Positions 26,413 through 33,030 of a DNA stretch of 64,000 nucleotides are shown piece by piece. The position numbers and the translations under genes were made by a program. The DNA comes from Gammaproteobacteria bacterium (GTDB taxonomy: Bacteria; Pseudomonadota; Gammaproteobacteria; Burkholderiales; Burkholderiaceae_C), in assembly GCA_018815325.1 (NCBI GenBank), contig JAHIYE010000023.1, forward strand, positions 62,001 to 126,000. The letters are read 5' to 3'. The notes under the pieces were generated by a model. It was not told where the DNA came from. It did not search any database and worked only from the letters and a program-made list of their open reading frames with translations. Within the stretch, counting starts at the first letter, position 1. Each line of letters starts with the position of its first letter.

Positions 26413-27498
26413 TCAGCTGGCGCTGAGAAAAATTGGAATGCGTTGACGGCCGAATCTTCCGGCCTGTTTGTCAAACCGTCCTGCCAGGACATGGCCGCAA
26501 TCCGGACAATGACCTTGTGGTGTGAGGCGATAGCGAACAATCTGGTACCAGTCCCGCTCGATCAGCGTCGCCTGGCAGTGCGGACACAACGTAGTGTCAC
26601 CCTCCTGATATCGCACATTCCCGGTGTAGACATGCTGCAGCCCCTGTTTCATGGCGAGCTTGCGCGCACGGATCAAGGTGGAAGGTGGCGTGGCCGGGAT
26701 ATCAGGCATTTTGTAATCGGGATGGAACGCCGAGAAATGCAGCGGGACATCCGCTCCCAGTTCCCGCCTGATCCACTGGCTCATGGCCACAATCTCCTCA
26801 TCCGAATCATTCTTGCCTGGAATGAGCAAGGTGGTAATTTCGAACCACACCCGGGTTTCGTGCTTGAGGTAGACCAGTGTGTCCAGCACGGGTTGCAGGT
26901 GCGAGCCGGTCAGCTTGAAATAGAAATCGTCGGTAAAGGCCTTCAGGTCGACATTGGCCGCGTCCATCTTCGCGTAGAAATCACGGCGCGCCTGATCATG
27001 CATGTAGCCTGCCGTCACTGCCACGGTCTGAATGCTGCGTGCATGGCAGGCATCTGCCACGTCCATGGCGTATTCAGCAAATATCACCGGGTCGTTATAG
27101 GTGAAGGCCACGCTCTTGCAACCCGACTCTGCAGCAGCGTTGGCGATGGCGTCCGGAGATGCCTGATCCATCAGGCTATCCATGTCTTTGGACTTGCTGA
27201 TATCCCAGTTCTGGCAAAACTTGCACGCCAGATTGCAGCCAGCAGTGCCGAAAGAAAACACACTGCTGCCAGGGTAGAAATGGTTGAGCGGTTTTTTCTC
27301 GATCGGGTCGATGCAGAAGCCTGAGGAACGACCGTAAGTGGTCAGGATCATGCTGTCACTCTCACGCATGCGTACAAAGCAGGCACCACGCTGCCCATCA
27401 TGGAGTTTGCAGTCACGTGGACACAGGTCGCACTGAATGCGGCCATCGTCGGCAAAGTGCCAATACCGTGCAGGATAAGCGTCAATTTCCATCGTCAC
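26413..27498 (-). CDS. amrS: AmmeMemoRadiSam system radical SAM enzyme
   Basis: A 361-residue radical SAM protein. An N-terminal Cys cluster ('CDLCPRDCKL', then 'GACFVR') precedes the [4Fe-4S] motif CNLACKFC near residue 88. 'VTAGYMHDQARRDFYAKMD' and 'WFEITTLLIPGKNDS' are typical of the AmmeMemoRadiSam/PflA-like group. The C-terminal ~60 residues add a CPHC...CPDC zinc-ribbon-like segment. The GTG at 27498 overlaps the amrA stop (GTGA); an ATG two codons later is the alternative. It works with the AMMECR1- and MEMO1-like partners upstream; the reaction is not known. Confidence 0.9.
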   Translation of the reverse strand: MTMEIDAYPARYWHFADDGRIQCDLCPRDCKLHDGQRGACFVRMRESDSMILTTYGRSSGFCIDPIEKKPLNHFYPGSSVFSFGTAGCNLACKFCQNWDISKSKDMDSLMDQASPDAIANAAAESGCKSVAFTYNDPVIFAEYAMDVADACHARSIQTVAVTAGYMHDQARRDFYAKMDAANVDLKAFTDDFYFKLTGSHLQPVLDTLVYLKHETRVWFEITTLLIPGKNDSDEEIVAMSQWIRRELGADVPLHFSAFHPDYKMPDIPATPPSTLIRARKLAMKQGLQHVYTGNVRYQEGDTTLCPHCQATLIERDWYQIVRYRLTPQGHCPDCGHVLAGRFDKQAGRFGRQRIPIFLSAS

Positions 27499-28085
27499 GC
27501 CTGAGGTACAGGGCTTTCAGAGACTTCTCTGGAGATGTCGCTCTCGGTCCACTTGTTCACGTTGTAACGGTACAGCCGGATGTCTTGGGCCCAGAAATCA
27601 TGCGGCAGTCCCGCCTTGCGTTTCAGGTGCATCAAGAAATCCCGCGCCGAGGGCAGTTGCGCCCAGACCTGCGGCAGGAAAGTCCCACGATGACGGCCAA
27701 ATTCCATCAGCACGCCGTCGATGCCGGGCTGCAGTTGACTCAGCGCATCGCTCTCGGTGGAGCATGGCATTTCCTGCATCGCCGATAACAAAGAAACTTC
27801 GATCTCGGTGCGGTCAAGTTCATGGGCTTCCAGCGGCGAAAACCTGGGATCATGAAAAGCCGCAGCCAGGGCATTGGCCTTGACGTCTGCCAGCAAAGGT
27901 CGTCGGGCTTCCAGCGACCCGATACACCCGCGCAGTTCGCCTTGCTGGGTCAAGGTAACAAAGCAGGCACCGTTGGTCTGCAGCCAGGGCGCCTCTTCGC
28001 TCGCCACATGGCTGCGGCCCAGTGCGCGTGCAATGGACGCCCGTGCTATGGGCAAGAGGGTTCGACCTTGTTCAGTGGACGTCAT
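27495..28085 (-). CDS. amrA: AmmeMemoRadiSam system protein A (AMMECR1 family)
   Basis: A 196-residue protein with the AMMECR1 core: 'GACFVTLTQQGELRGCIGSL' around residues 55-74, then 'AAFHDPRFSPL' and 'EIEVSLLS'. The conserved RGCIGS element is intact. ATG 28085 is preceded by GGAGG and overlaps the amrB stop by 14 bases; a longer reading upstream would run deep into amrB. The function of the family is unresolved, but it is almost always found with MEMO1-like and radical SAM partners, as here. Confidence 0.9.
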   Translation of the reverse strand: MTSTEQGRTLLPIARASIARALGRSHVASEEAPWLQTNGACFVTLTQQGELRGCIGSLEARRPLLADVKANALAAAFHDPRFSPLEAHELDRTEIEVSLLSAMQEMPCSTESDALSQLQPGIDGVLMEFGRHRGTFLPQVWAQLPSARDFLMHLKRKAGLPHDFWAQDIRLYRYNVNKWTESDISREVSESPVPQA

Positions 28086-28890
28086 GATGCGCCTCCGTGA
28101 AAGCGAACGAGGCATAGCCCACCACACGCAACTTGTCGCCAGCGGTATCACCTGAATTGCACAGGTCAAGCAGCTCGGGGCTCAAATGGTGGCGTTTGGC
28201 AGCCAGTAGCAAGCCGTTGACGGGTGTTCCCCCGCAGGCCTGCTCATGCGTCAGCGTCTCCTGCAGATGCAGAATACTCTGCACGGTTTCCTGGTCAAGC
28301 TCCTTCGCCGCCCGGTAAGGCAGAAAGTGCGACAGGTCTGAACTGATCACGATCACGGTTTCTGGCCCTCCCCATAAGGCTTCGAGCACCTGTTCGACTT
28401 CTGCCGGCGTGGCGTCCCCCACCGCCAGAGGCAGCAGCGTGAACTCATCCAGCACCGACTGAAGAAAAGGCAACTGCACCTCCAGCGAATGCTCCAGAGC
28501 ATGTGCAGCGGGACTGACCACGACCTGGGGTAGATGCGCAATGGCCGCTGTGGCAGCTTGATCAACGGCAATCTCACCAAGCGGGGTGGAAAATGCTTCG
28601 GCACCAGGAAGTGCCAGGCCACGAACCGGCACCCGATGCGCGGGCCCAAGCAGAATCACACGATGGATGGAGTGGCGCCCTGCCAACAGGCGTGCATAGG
28701 CCTGCGCCGCAGTAGCGCCGGAGTAGATGTAGCCCGCATGCGGGACGATGATGGCCTTCGGCAACGCAGCTTGCCGATGTACCAGGCGCTGTCTGGCCGC
28801 ACCCAGCAGCGCCTCCACCCCCTTCAGCAAGCTGGCTGTCTCGCGAGGATAGAAAGTCCCGGCCACGGCGGGAGGACGAACCAGGTGCAC
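28072..28890 (-). CDS. amrB: AmmeMemoRadiSam system protein B (MEMO1 family)
   Basis: A 272-residue MEMO/LigB-like protein starting at GTG 28890 after AAGGAGAG. Family elements: 'VRPPAVAGTFYPRE' at the N-terminus, 'IVPHAGYIYSGATAAQAY', 'GPAHRVPVRGLAL', 'EHSLEVQLPFLQ', and 'ISSDLSHFLPY' with the metal-type His/Cys positions, including 'HEQACGGTPVNGLL'. It opens the operon amrB-amrA-amrS-hydrolase. A partial FNR-like site lies in the upstream divergent gap. Confidence 0.92.
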   Translation of the reverse strand: MHLVRPPAVAGTFYPRETASLLKGVEALLGAARQRLVHRQAALPKAIIVPHAGYIYSGATAAQAYARLLAGRHSIHRVILLGPAHRVPVRGLALPGAEAFSTPLGEIAVDQAATAAIAHLPQVVVSPAAHALEHSLEVQLPFLQSVLDEFTLLPLAVGDATPAEVEQVLEALWGGPETVIVISSDLSHFLPYRAAKELDQETVQSILHLQETLTHEQACGGTPVNGLLLAAKRHHLSPELLDLCNSGDTAGDKLRVVGYASFAFTEAHHDVH

Positions 28891-28943
28891 AAGCCTCTCC
28901 TTTCAAACAGAATTTGATTCTTATCCTTAAAAGTGGGAGCAAC

Positions 28944-28957
28944 TTGCGCCATATCAA
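28944..28957. promoter_or_regulatory. Partial FNR-like site
   Basis: TTGCGCCATATCAA keeps the ATCAA half and the TTG of the other half of an FNR box, with two mismatches. It lies in the 164-base gap between divergent amrB and the PyrR-like gene. It is weaker than the sites at 25036 and 30320. Confidence 0.3.
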
Positions 28958-29054
28958 GTTCTCCGGGTAACAGAATTCGCTCCGCTGTACTTCCCCCAAC
29001 GCTTGCCTCAATAATGGCCATCATCTGAACAAAAACAAGCACAGAGGCAGACGC

Positions 29055-29609
29055 ATGGCGATACACGGGGATCAGCACACAACGCTTTACGGCACGGCGG
29101 AACTTGAGCGCGTGCTTGATGCGATGGCAGCCACGCTCAGCGGCAAACTGCATGGCGTGGAGCGAATCACCCTCGTTGGGGTGTTGCGCAGAGGGGCTCC
29201 ACTTGCTGACAGGCTGTTGAAGCGGCTATATGAGCATCTTCCAGTCGCCACCATCGAGCGGCTAGACCTCTCGATCAAGCGCTATGCCGACGATCTGACC
29301 CTGCTGCACCCCCAAACCCAGCTCACCGAACAAGCTGAGCATGCCAGTATCGACCTGACCAATCAGGTGGTCGTGCTGGTGGACGATGTGCTGTATTTCG
29401 GATTTTCCCTCTTCAAGGCCTCCCAATACCTGATAGGCAAGGGAGCCAGCAAGCTGCTCACCGTGGTGCTTGTTGACCGCGCCTGCGCCAGTCTGCCGAT
29501 TCATGCGGATGTGTGTGGCTTGACGCTGCAGGTAGCCGCTGGCCAGATCGTCGAATGCCATGTGCCGCCATACGAACCAATGTTCCAGATCGTGTTGGTA
29601 CGGCCATGA
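29055..29609 (+). CDS. PyrR-like phosphoribosyltransferase, altered PRPP loop
   Basis: A 184-residue protein that follows the PyrR/uracil PRT layout throughout ('VGVLRRGAPLADRLLKRL', 'LDLSIKRYADDLT', 'VVLVDDVLYFGFSLFKA', 'VLVDRACASLPIHAD'). In PyrR the PRPP loop reads DDVLYTGRT; here residues 115-118 are F-G-F-S, which removes the Thr and Arg that contact PRPP. It may bind a nucleotide or RNA without catalysing transfer. No pyr gene or attenuator is nearby. It sits alone between divergent amrB and the convergent flavin reductase gene. Confidence 0.75.
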   Translation: MAIHGDQHTTLYGTAELERVLDAMAATLSGKLHGVERITLVGVLRRGAPLADRLLKRLYEHLPVATIERLDLSIKRYADDLTLLHPQTQLTEQAEHASIDLTNQVVVLVDDVLYFGFSLFKASQYLIGKGASKLLTVVLVDRACASLPIHADVCGLTLQVAAGQIVECHVPPYEPMFQIVLVRP

Positions 29610-29670
29610 CATCGCCGCTTGTGTTTTCTTTGCTGTTTCTGGCGAGATGACAAGCAGCCCGAACAGACGT

Positions 29671-30216
29671 TCACTTCATCCTGGATGGCAGCTGGATGGA
29701 TTCACCTGCGACCATGAAATTTCCCCTGCCACGGTGATGAATTGTCTTTGGGTCTTTCTGTAATGGATCCACCCAGGCCTTGAGAACTTCCAGCACAAAG
29801 AAGTTGTATTTCGTCACCATGCGCTTATCAACAACCCGGCATTCCAGGTTGGCATAGCATTCATCAATCATCGGTGCCTGAATGTTTTTGCAGCTCACAG
29901 GTGTCAGCCCAAATTCCTTGAATTTGTCCACCTGGCGTCCAGATGAATTCCCGCAAGCAACTACTTTTTGCGCCAGCGCTACTGTCGGAATATTGATGAC
30001 GCACTGCCCCGTCTTCCTCAATAGATCGAAGCTGTAGTTTCGGTTGCTGATCACACAGCCCACCAAAGGCGGCTCAAACTCAAGCATGCTGTGCCATGAC
30101 AGGGTCATGATATTGGCGTGATCCTTGCCAACGGTTGACACCATCACCACGGGGCCAGGCTCCAATAGACGGTAAACCCTGGACAATGGAAATACTCTTT
30201 TCTTCATCGCCTGCAT
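29671..30216 (-). CDS. Flavin reductase-like FMN-binding protein
   Basis: A 181-residue split-barrel flavoprotein. 'GPVVMVSTVGKDHANIMTLSWHS' (described in parts; about residues 21-43) and 'NYSFDLLRKTGQCVINIP' follow the flavin reductase-like pattern, and 'GRQVDKFKEFGLTP' is also typical. The start may be 30216 or 30207; neither has a strong ribosome site. GC is visibly lower than in flanking genes. A clean FNR-like palindrome lies about 105 bases upstream of the start. Confidence 0.8.
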   Translation of the reverse strand: MQAMKKRVFPLSRVYRLLEPGPVVMVSTVGKDHANIMTLSWHSMLEFEPPLVGCVISNRNYSFDLLRKTGQCVINIPTVALAQKVVACGNSSGRQVDKFKEFGLTPVSCKNIQAPMIDECYANLECRVVDKRMVTKYNFFVLEVLKAWVDPLQKDPKTIHHRGRGNFMVAGESIQLPSRMK

Positions 30217-30546
30217 TCAAGTTAATGCTGCGCTAACACAAGCCTTCGCCAAAACAGCCGTGCAGCGACACAAACACAAAGCTGCTTTGATTACTCTATA
30301 CAACCTTGAAGCCAGGGTCTTGAGAAAACTCAATCTACATGCTGGCAATCCAGAGATGACAACCATTTTTCTTCAGATGGTCTGATCCGCTTGGTCTGGT
30401 CGAAAAATTCTGCACAGTCCTAACCTATCGTGAGAGCCATTTGACGTTTCGCAATACGTGCTCCCCTCATGGCCCTAAATTCAATTCTGGTGAGTTGGGA
30501 GTCATCTACCTGGTACCCATGAAATCAGACTGCAAGGAGGCTTGGC
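30217..30546. other. 330-base AT-richer intergenic region
   Basis: This gap between the divergent flavin reductase gene and the small lipoprotein gene is poorer in GC than its surroundings. It contains the FNR-like palindrome at 30320-30333 and a minus-strand TATAGA at 30295-30300 about 29 bases from the palindrome centre, which could serve the flavin reductase gene. I see no convincing RNA gene or terminator in it. Confidence 0.5.
30320..30333. promoter_or_regulatory. FNR-like palindrome (TTGAG-N4-CTCAA)
   Basis: TTGAGAAAACTCAA is a fully symmetric site with the TTGA-N6-TCAA core used by FNR/ANR proteins. It lies between the divergent flavin reductase and small lipoprotein/hydrolase genes, so it could serve either. 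It is the best FNR-like match noticed in the island. Confidence 0.6.
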
Positions 30547-30714
30547 ATGAGACGTGGTGTGTGGCGCGTTCTTTCATTTATCGAGGTCCGCATCGTCATG
30601 ACAGCTGTGCTGGCTACAGGCTGTGCAAACCATCAGCGCCAGCAGAAGCCATGCGACCTAGCATCAAGCATCGTGTCCCAGCGAAGCAAGCGAGGATGCC
30701 ATGGTCGGATTTGA
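30547..30714 (+). CDS. Small putative lipoprotein (55 aa)
   Basis: A 55-codon reading frame preceded by AAGGAGG at an ideal distance, one of the best ribosome sites in the island. The N-terminus is basic, then a hydrophobic stretch ends in L-A-T-G-C with Cys at residue 26, resembling a lipobox, followed by a polar, basic tail with two more Cys. It overlaps the next gene by 14 bases, consistent with coupled translation. The h-region contains a charged residue or two, so secretion is not certain. No family is recognised. Confidence 0.5.
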   Translation: MRRGVWRVLSFIEVRIVMTAVLATGCANHQRQQKPCDLASSIVSQRSKRGCHGRI

Positions 30715-31378
30715 CCTGAGCCAGAATCGCTTAACGGCCCACGTAGAAACCGTCTTGATCGGAGCCCAGCCTTTGCATGCCGAATTGACCCTGCCGAATG
30801 AGCTCCGGGGCATGGTCCTTCTGACCGACATCAATGCCTTTGATCAACATGCTTTTCAAAACCAGTTTTTCGCCAGCGTGTTGGGGAACTTCGGTTTCGG
30901 AACCTTGCGGCTCAACCTGCTGACAGAATTCGAAACCATGCAGGAAGGTACTGCCTGCGACGTACCCCTTCTCTGCGCCAGAGTCATCGAGGGTGTGGTA
31001 TGGCTTGTTTCCCGCTGCCGCATGCACCCTCTTCCAACCGGACTAATCGGTTCACATAGCGCTGCGGCAGCCGTTCTGATGGCTGCCGCATATGAGACTG
31101 AGCATGTGTGCGCCGTCGTGTCACTCGGTGGCAAACTCGATCTCGAAGGGCCGCAGTTCGCGCGCGTTCGCGCACCGACCCTCTTGATAGCAGCCAGTGA
31201 TGACCTGGAAGTACTGGCCTCCAACCGTTCCGCACTGAACAGCCTCACATGCACAAGAAAGCTCGAAGTGGTACCCCACTCCTTCGCTCTGACGGAGGGT
31301 TCAAAAGCCCTCGATGTAGCTGCCGGCATGTCCGGCCACTGGTTCGAAAAATACCTGATTGACAGCACTCCAGCTTGA
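30701..31378 (+). CDS. Degenerate dienelactone-hydrolase-like protein
   Basis: A 225-residue homologue of the hydrolase at 25751-26401, recognisable along its length ('NFGFGTLRLNLLTEFE', 'VRAPTLLIAASDDLEVL', 'GHWFEKYL'). The catalytic elements are changed: the HGSGS loop reads TDINAF, the elbow GASTG reads GSHSA (nucleophile Ser aligned with His), and the catalytic His region ATHLF reads SFALT. The Asp is kept. It is probably a non-catalytic binding or regulatory partner. GAGG lies just before its ATG, and it overlaps the small lipoprotein gene. Confidence 0.75.
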   Translation: MVGFDLSQNRLTAHVETVLIGAQPLHAELTLPNELRGMVLLTDINAFDQHAFQNQFFASVLGNFGFGTLRLNLLTEFETMQEGTACDVPLLCARVIEGVVWLVSRCRMHPLPTGLIGSHSAAAAVLMAAAYETEHVCAVVSLGGKLDLEGPQFARVRAPTLLIAASDDLEVLASNRSALNSLTCTRKLEVVPHSFALTEGSKALDVAAGMSGHWFEKYLIDSTPA

Positions 31379-31462
31379 TGCCCAAGCTGAACACGCCAAG
31401 CATCTCCTCGTCCCGCACCTCAATTCTGCGGCTCTCCAGCAAGCTCTACGGCAGGCTTCCAG

Positions 31463-32224
31463 TCAACTCTCGAACGCATGCAACGCTTCCATTGACAGGA
31501 TTTCGATCTCACGGCGATCGACCGAGATGACGCCGAGGTGATCCAGTGATGAGAATGCCCGGCTGACTGTCTCCAGCGTCACGTTGAGATGGTTGCCGAT
31601 GTCGCGCCGCGTCATCGGCAGCGTAAAGCGCCTTGGCGAATACCCCATCTCGGCAAAGCGCTGTGATTGGATCATGAGAAAACGCGCCACCCGGGCTTCG
31701 GATTTTGCCGAATGGGACAGGGCATAAGCCATCTGCTCCTGCACCACCTCGCGGCTGATGGCACTGTAGGCCATGCGCTCAAGCTCATTGCATGACCACC
31801 CGTGCGCGAACAGTTCATTCGCCGGAAGTTTGATCAAATCGCAGTCCGTCAACGCCACCACTTCGGTCAGATACTGTTTTTTGTACATACCGTCAAAACC
31901 CAGCAGATTGCCCTTCATGGGAAAGGCCAGCACATGCTCACCGCCGTCCACCTGGGTCATCGATGTCTTCAGTGCGCCAACCCGAACCACATACAGTCCG
32001 TCGAACGGTTGCCCCATGTGCAAGGCATGCTGACCCGCTTTGAGGCGGCGCCGCTGGAACTGACGCATGTCGTTCAGATCATGTACCTGTCCGACATACT
32101 GCAACAGCGTCTTCACTTCCTGAAGCGAGGCCAGCCTGCCATCACGTTCAGGCTTCGGGCTGGGCCGCCGGCTTGACGGCGTCCAATGCAGGGGGGCCGG
32201 CGTTGCGAATTGAAGGTTCATCAT
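31463..32224 (-). CDS. CRP/FNR-family regulator (no N-terminal Cys cluster)
   Basis: A 253-residue regulator. The cyclic-nucleotide-binding-like domain covers about residues 55-150 ('LKAGQHALHMGQPFDGLYVV'), followed by a dimer helix and a C-terminal HTH. The latter reads 'MTRRDIGNHLNVTLETVSRAF', very close to FNR recognition helices (E..SR), so TTGA-type half-sites are expected targets. The N-terminal Fe-S cysteines of oxygen-sensing FNR are absent, so direct oxygen sensing by a cluster is unlikely. An inverted repeat at 32302 lies upstream of its start. Confidence 0.88.
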   Translation of the reverse strand: MMNLQFATPAPLHWTPSSRRPSPKPERDGRLASLQEVKTLLQYVGQVHDLNDMRQFQRRRLKAGQHALHMGQPFDGLYVVRVGALKTSMTQVDGGEHVLAFPMKGNLLGFDGMYKKQYLTEVVALTDCDLIKLPANELFAHGWSCNELERMAYSAISREVVQEQMAYALSHSAKSEARVARFLMIQSQRFAEMGYSPRRFTLPMTRRDIGNHLNVTLETVSRAFSSLDHLGVISVDRREIEILSMEALHAFES

Positions 32225-32301
32225 GCTGCTGCTCCCTGTTCTGATTCCGTATCCGGTGGACGCGCGAATGAACTCCTGGAAACTACTTTATGTGGCGTTA
32301 C

Positions 32302-32319
32302 CCCTACCCGTATGTAGGG
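32302..32319. promoter_or_regulatory. CCCTAC-N6-GTAGGG inverted repeat
   Basis: A perfect 6-bp inverted repeat with a six-base spacer, 78-95 bases upstream of the FNR-type gene. It overlaps a TACCCCT heptamer (32299-32305) matching the NarL-type TACYYMT pattern. It is a candidate site for the response regulator encoded immediately beyond, at 32398-33030. Confidence 0.5.
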
Positions 32320-32397
32320 AGTTCTAGATATTTCCTGCCAGCAGGCATCAACACACCGTACTGAAGTCACAAAAAGTCAGCTAGCGCTCACCCATCT

Positions 32398-33030
32398 TCA
32401 GGCGTCGATCAGCTTCTGGCGAATCGCGAATCTGACAAGCTCAGGAACATCTGACACACCCAGCTTGGCCATCAGGCGACTGCGATAGGTGGCAACCGTC
32501 TTGGGCGACAGATGGAGCTCACGTCCGATTTCAGCACTGGACTGCCCTTTGACCACCATGGTGATGATCTGACGCTCGCGCGGTGACAAGGCATCAAGCG
32601 GATGCACCGGCTCGTTTTGCGTGAATATTTGCAGCGCAAGATCAGCCACGCCAGCGCCCAGATATTTCTTGCCATGAACAGCAGCGTCAATCGCGCTCAT
32701 CAGGTCACTGCCTGCAGAGCCTTTGAGCACGTAGGCACTCGCCCCCATGCGCAGCACCTCAGCCACCTGGCGAGGCTGGGCAGACATGCTCAACACAACG
32801 CATCGGGTCGGCAAATGTCGACGGGCCAGTTCTGCCAGCAACTCGAAGCCGGAGCGCGCACCCAGATTGAGATCCAGCAGCAGGACTTCCGGGTTCAATT
32901 GCATCAACTCGGCCAGCGCTGTTGTTGGATCGGCTGATTCACCGACCACCACATGGCCCGCTGTTTCAAGCAGGGCGCGCAAGCCTTCCCGCATGATCTG
33001 ATGATCGTCAACGAGGTAGAGACTGCTCAT
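32398..33030 (-). CDS. NarL/FixJ-family response regulator
   Basis: A 210-residue regulator with a receiver domain (Asp pair 'VDDH' near residue 8, phospho-acceptor Asp in 'LLLDLNLG' near residue 53, Lys in 'VLKGSAG') and a LuxR-type HTH ('LSPRERQIITMVVKGQSSAE', 'LSPKTVATYRSRLMAKLGV'). It overlaps the sensor kinase gene by four bases (ATGA), so it is the cognate partner. It probably acts on nearby island promoters, for example the inverted repeat at 32302. Confidence 0.92.
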   Translation of the reverse strand: MSSLYLVDDHQIMREGLRALLETAGHVVVGESADPTTALAELMQLNPEVLLLDLNLGARSGFELLAELARRHLPTRCVVLSMSAQPRQVAEVLRMGASAYVLKGSAGSDLMSAIDAAVHGKKYLGAGVADLALQIFTQNEPVHPLDALSPRERQIITMVVKGQSSAEIGRELHLSPKTVATYRSRLMAKLGVSDVPELVRFAIRQKLIDA

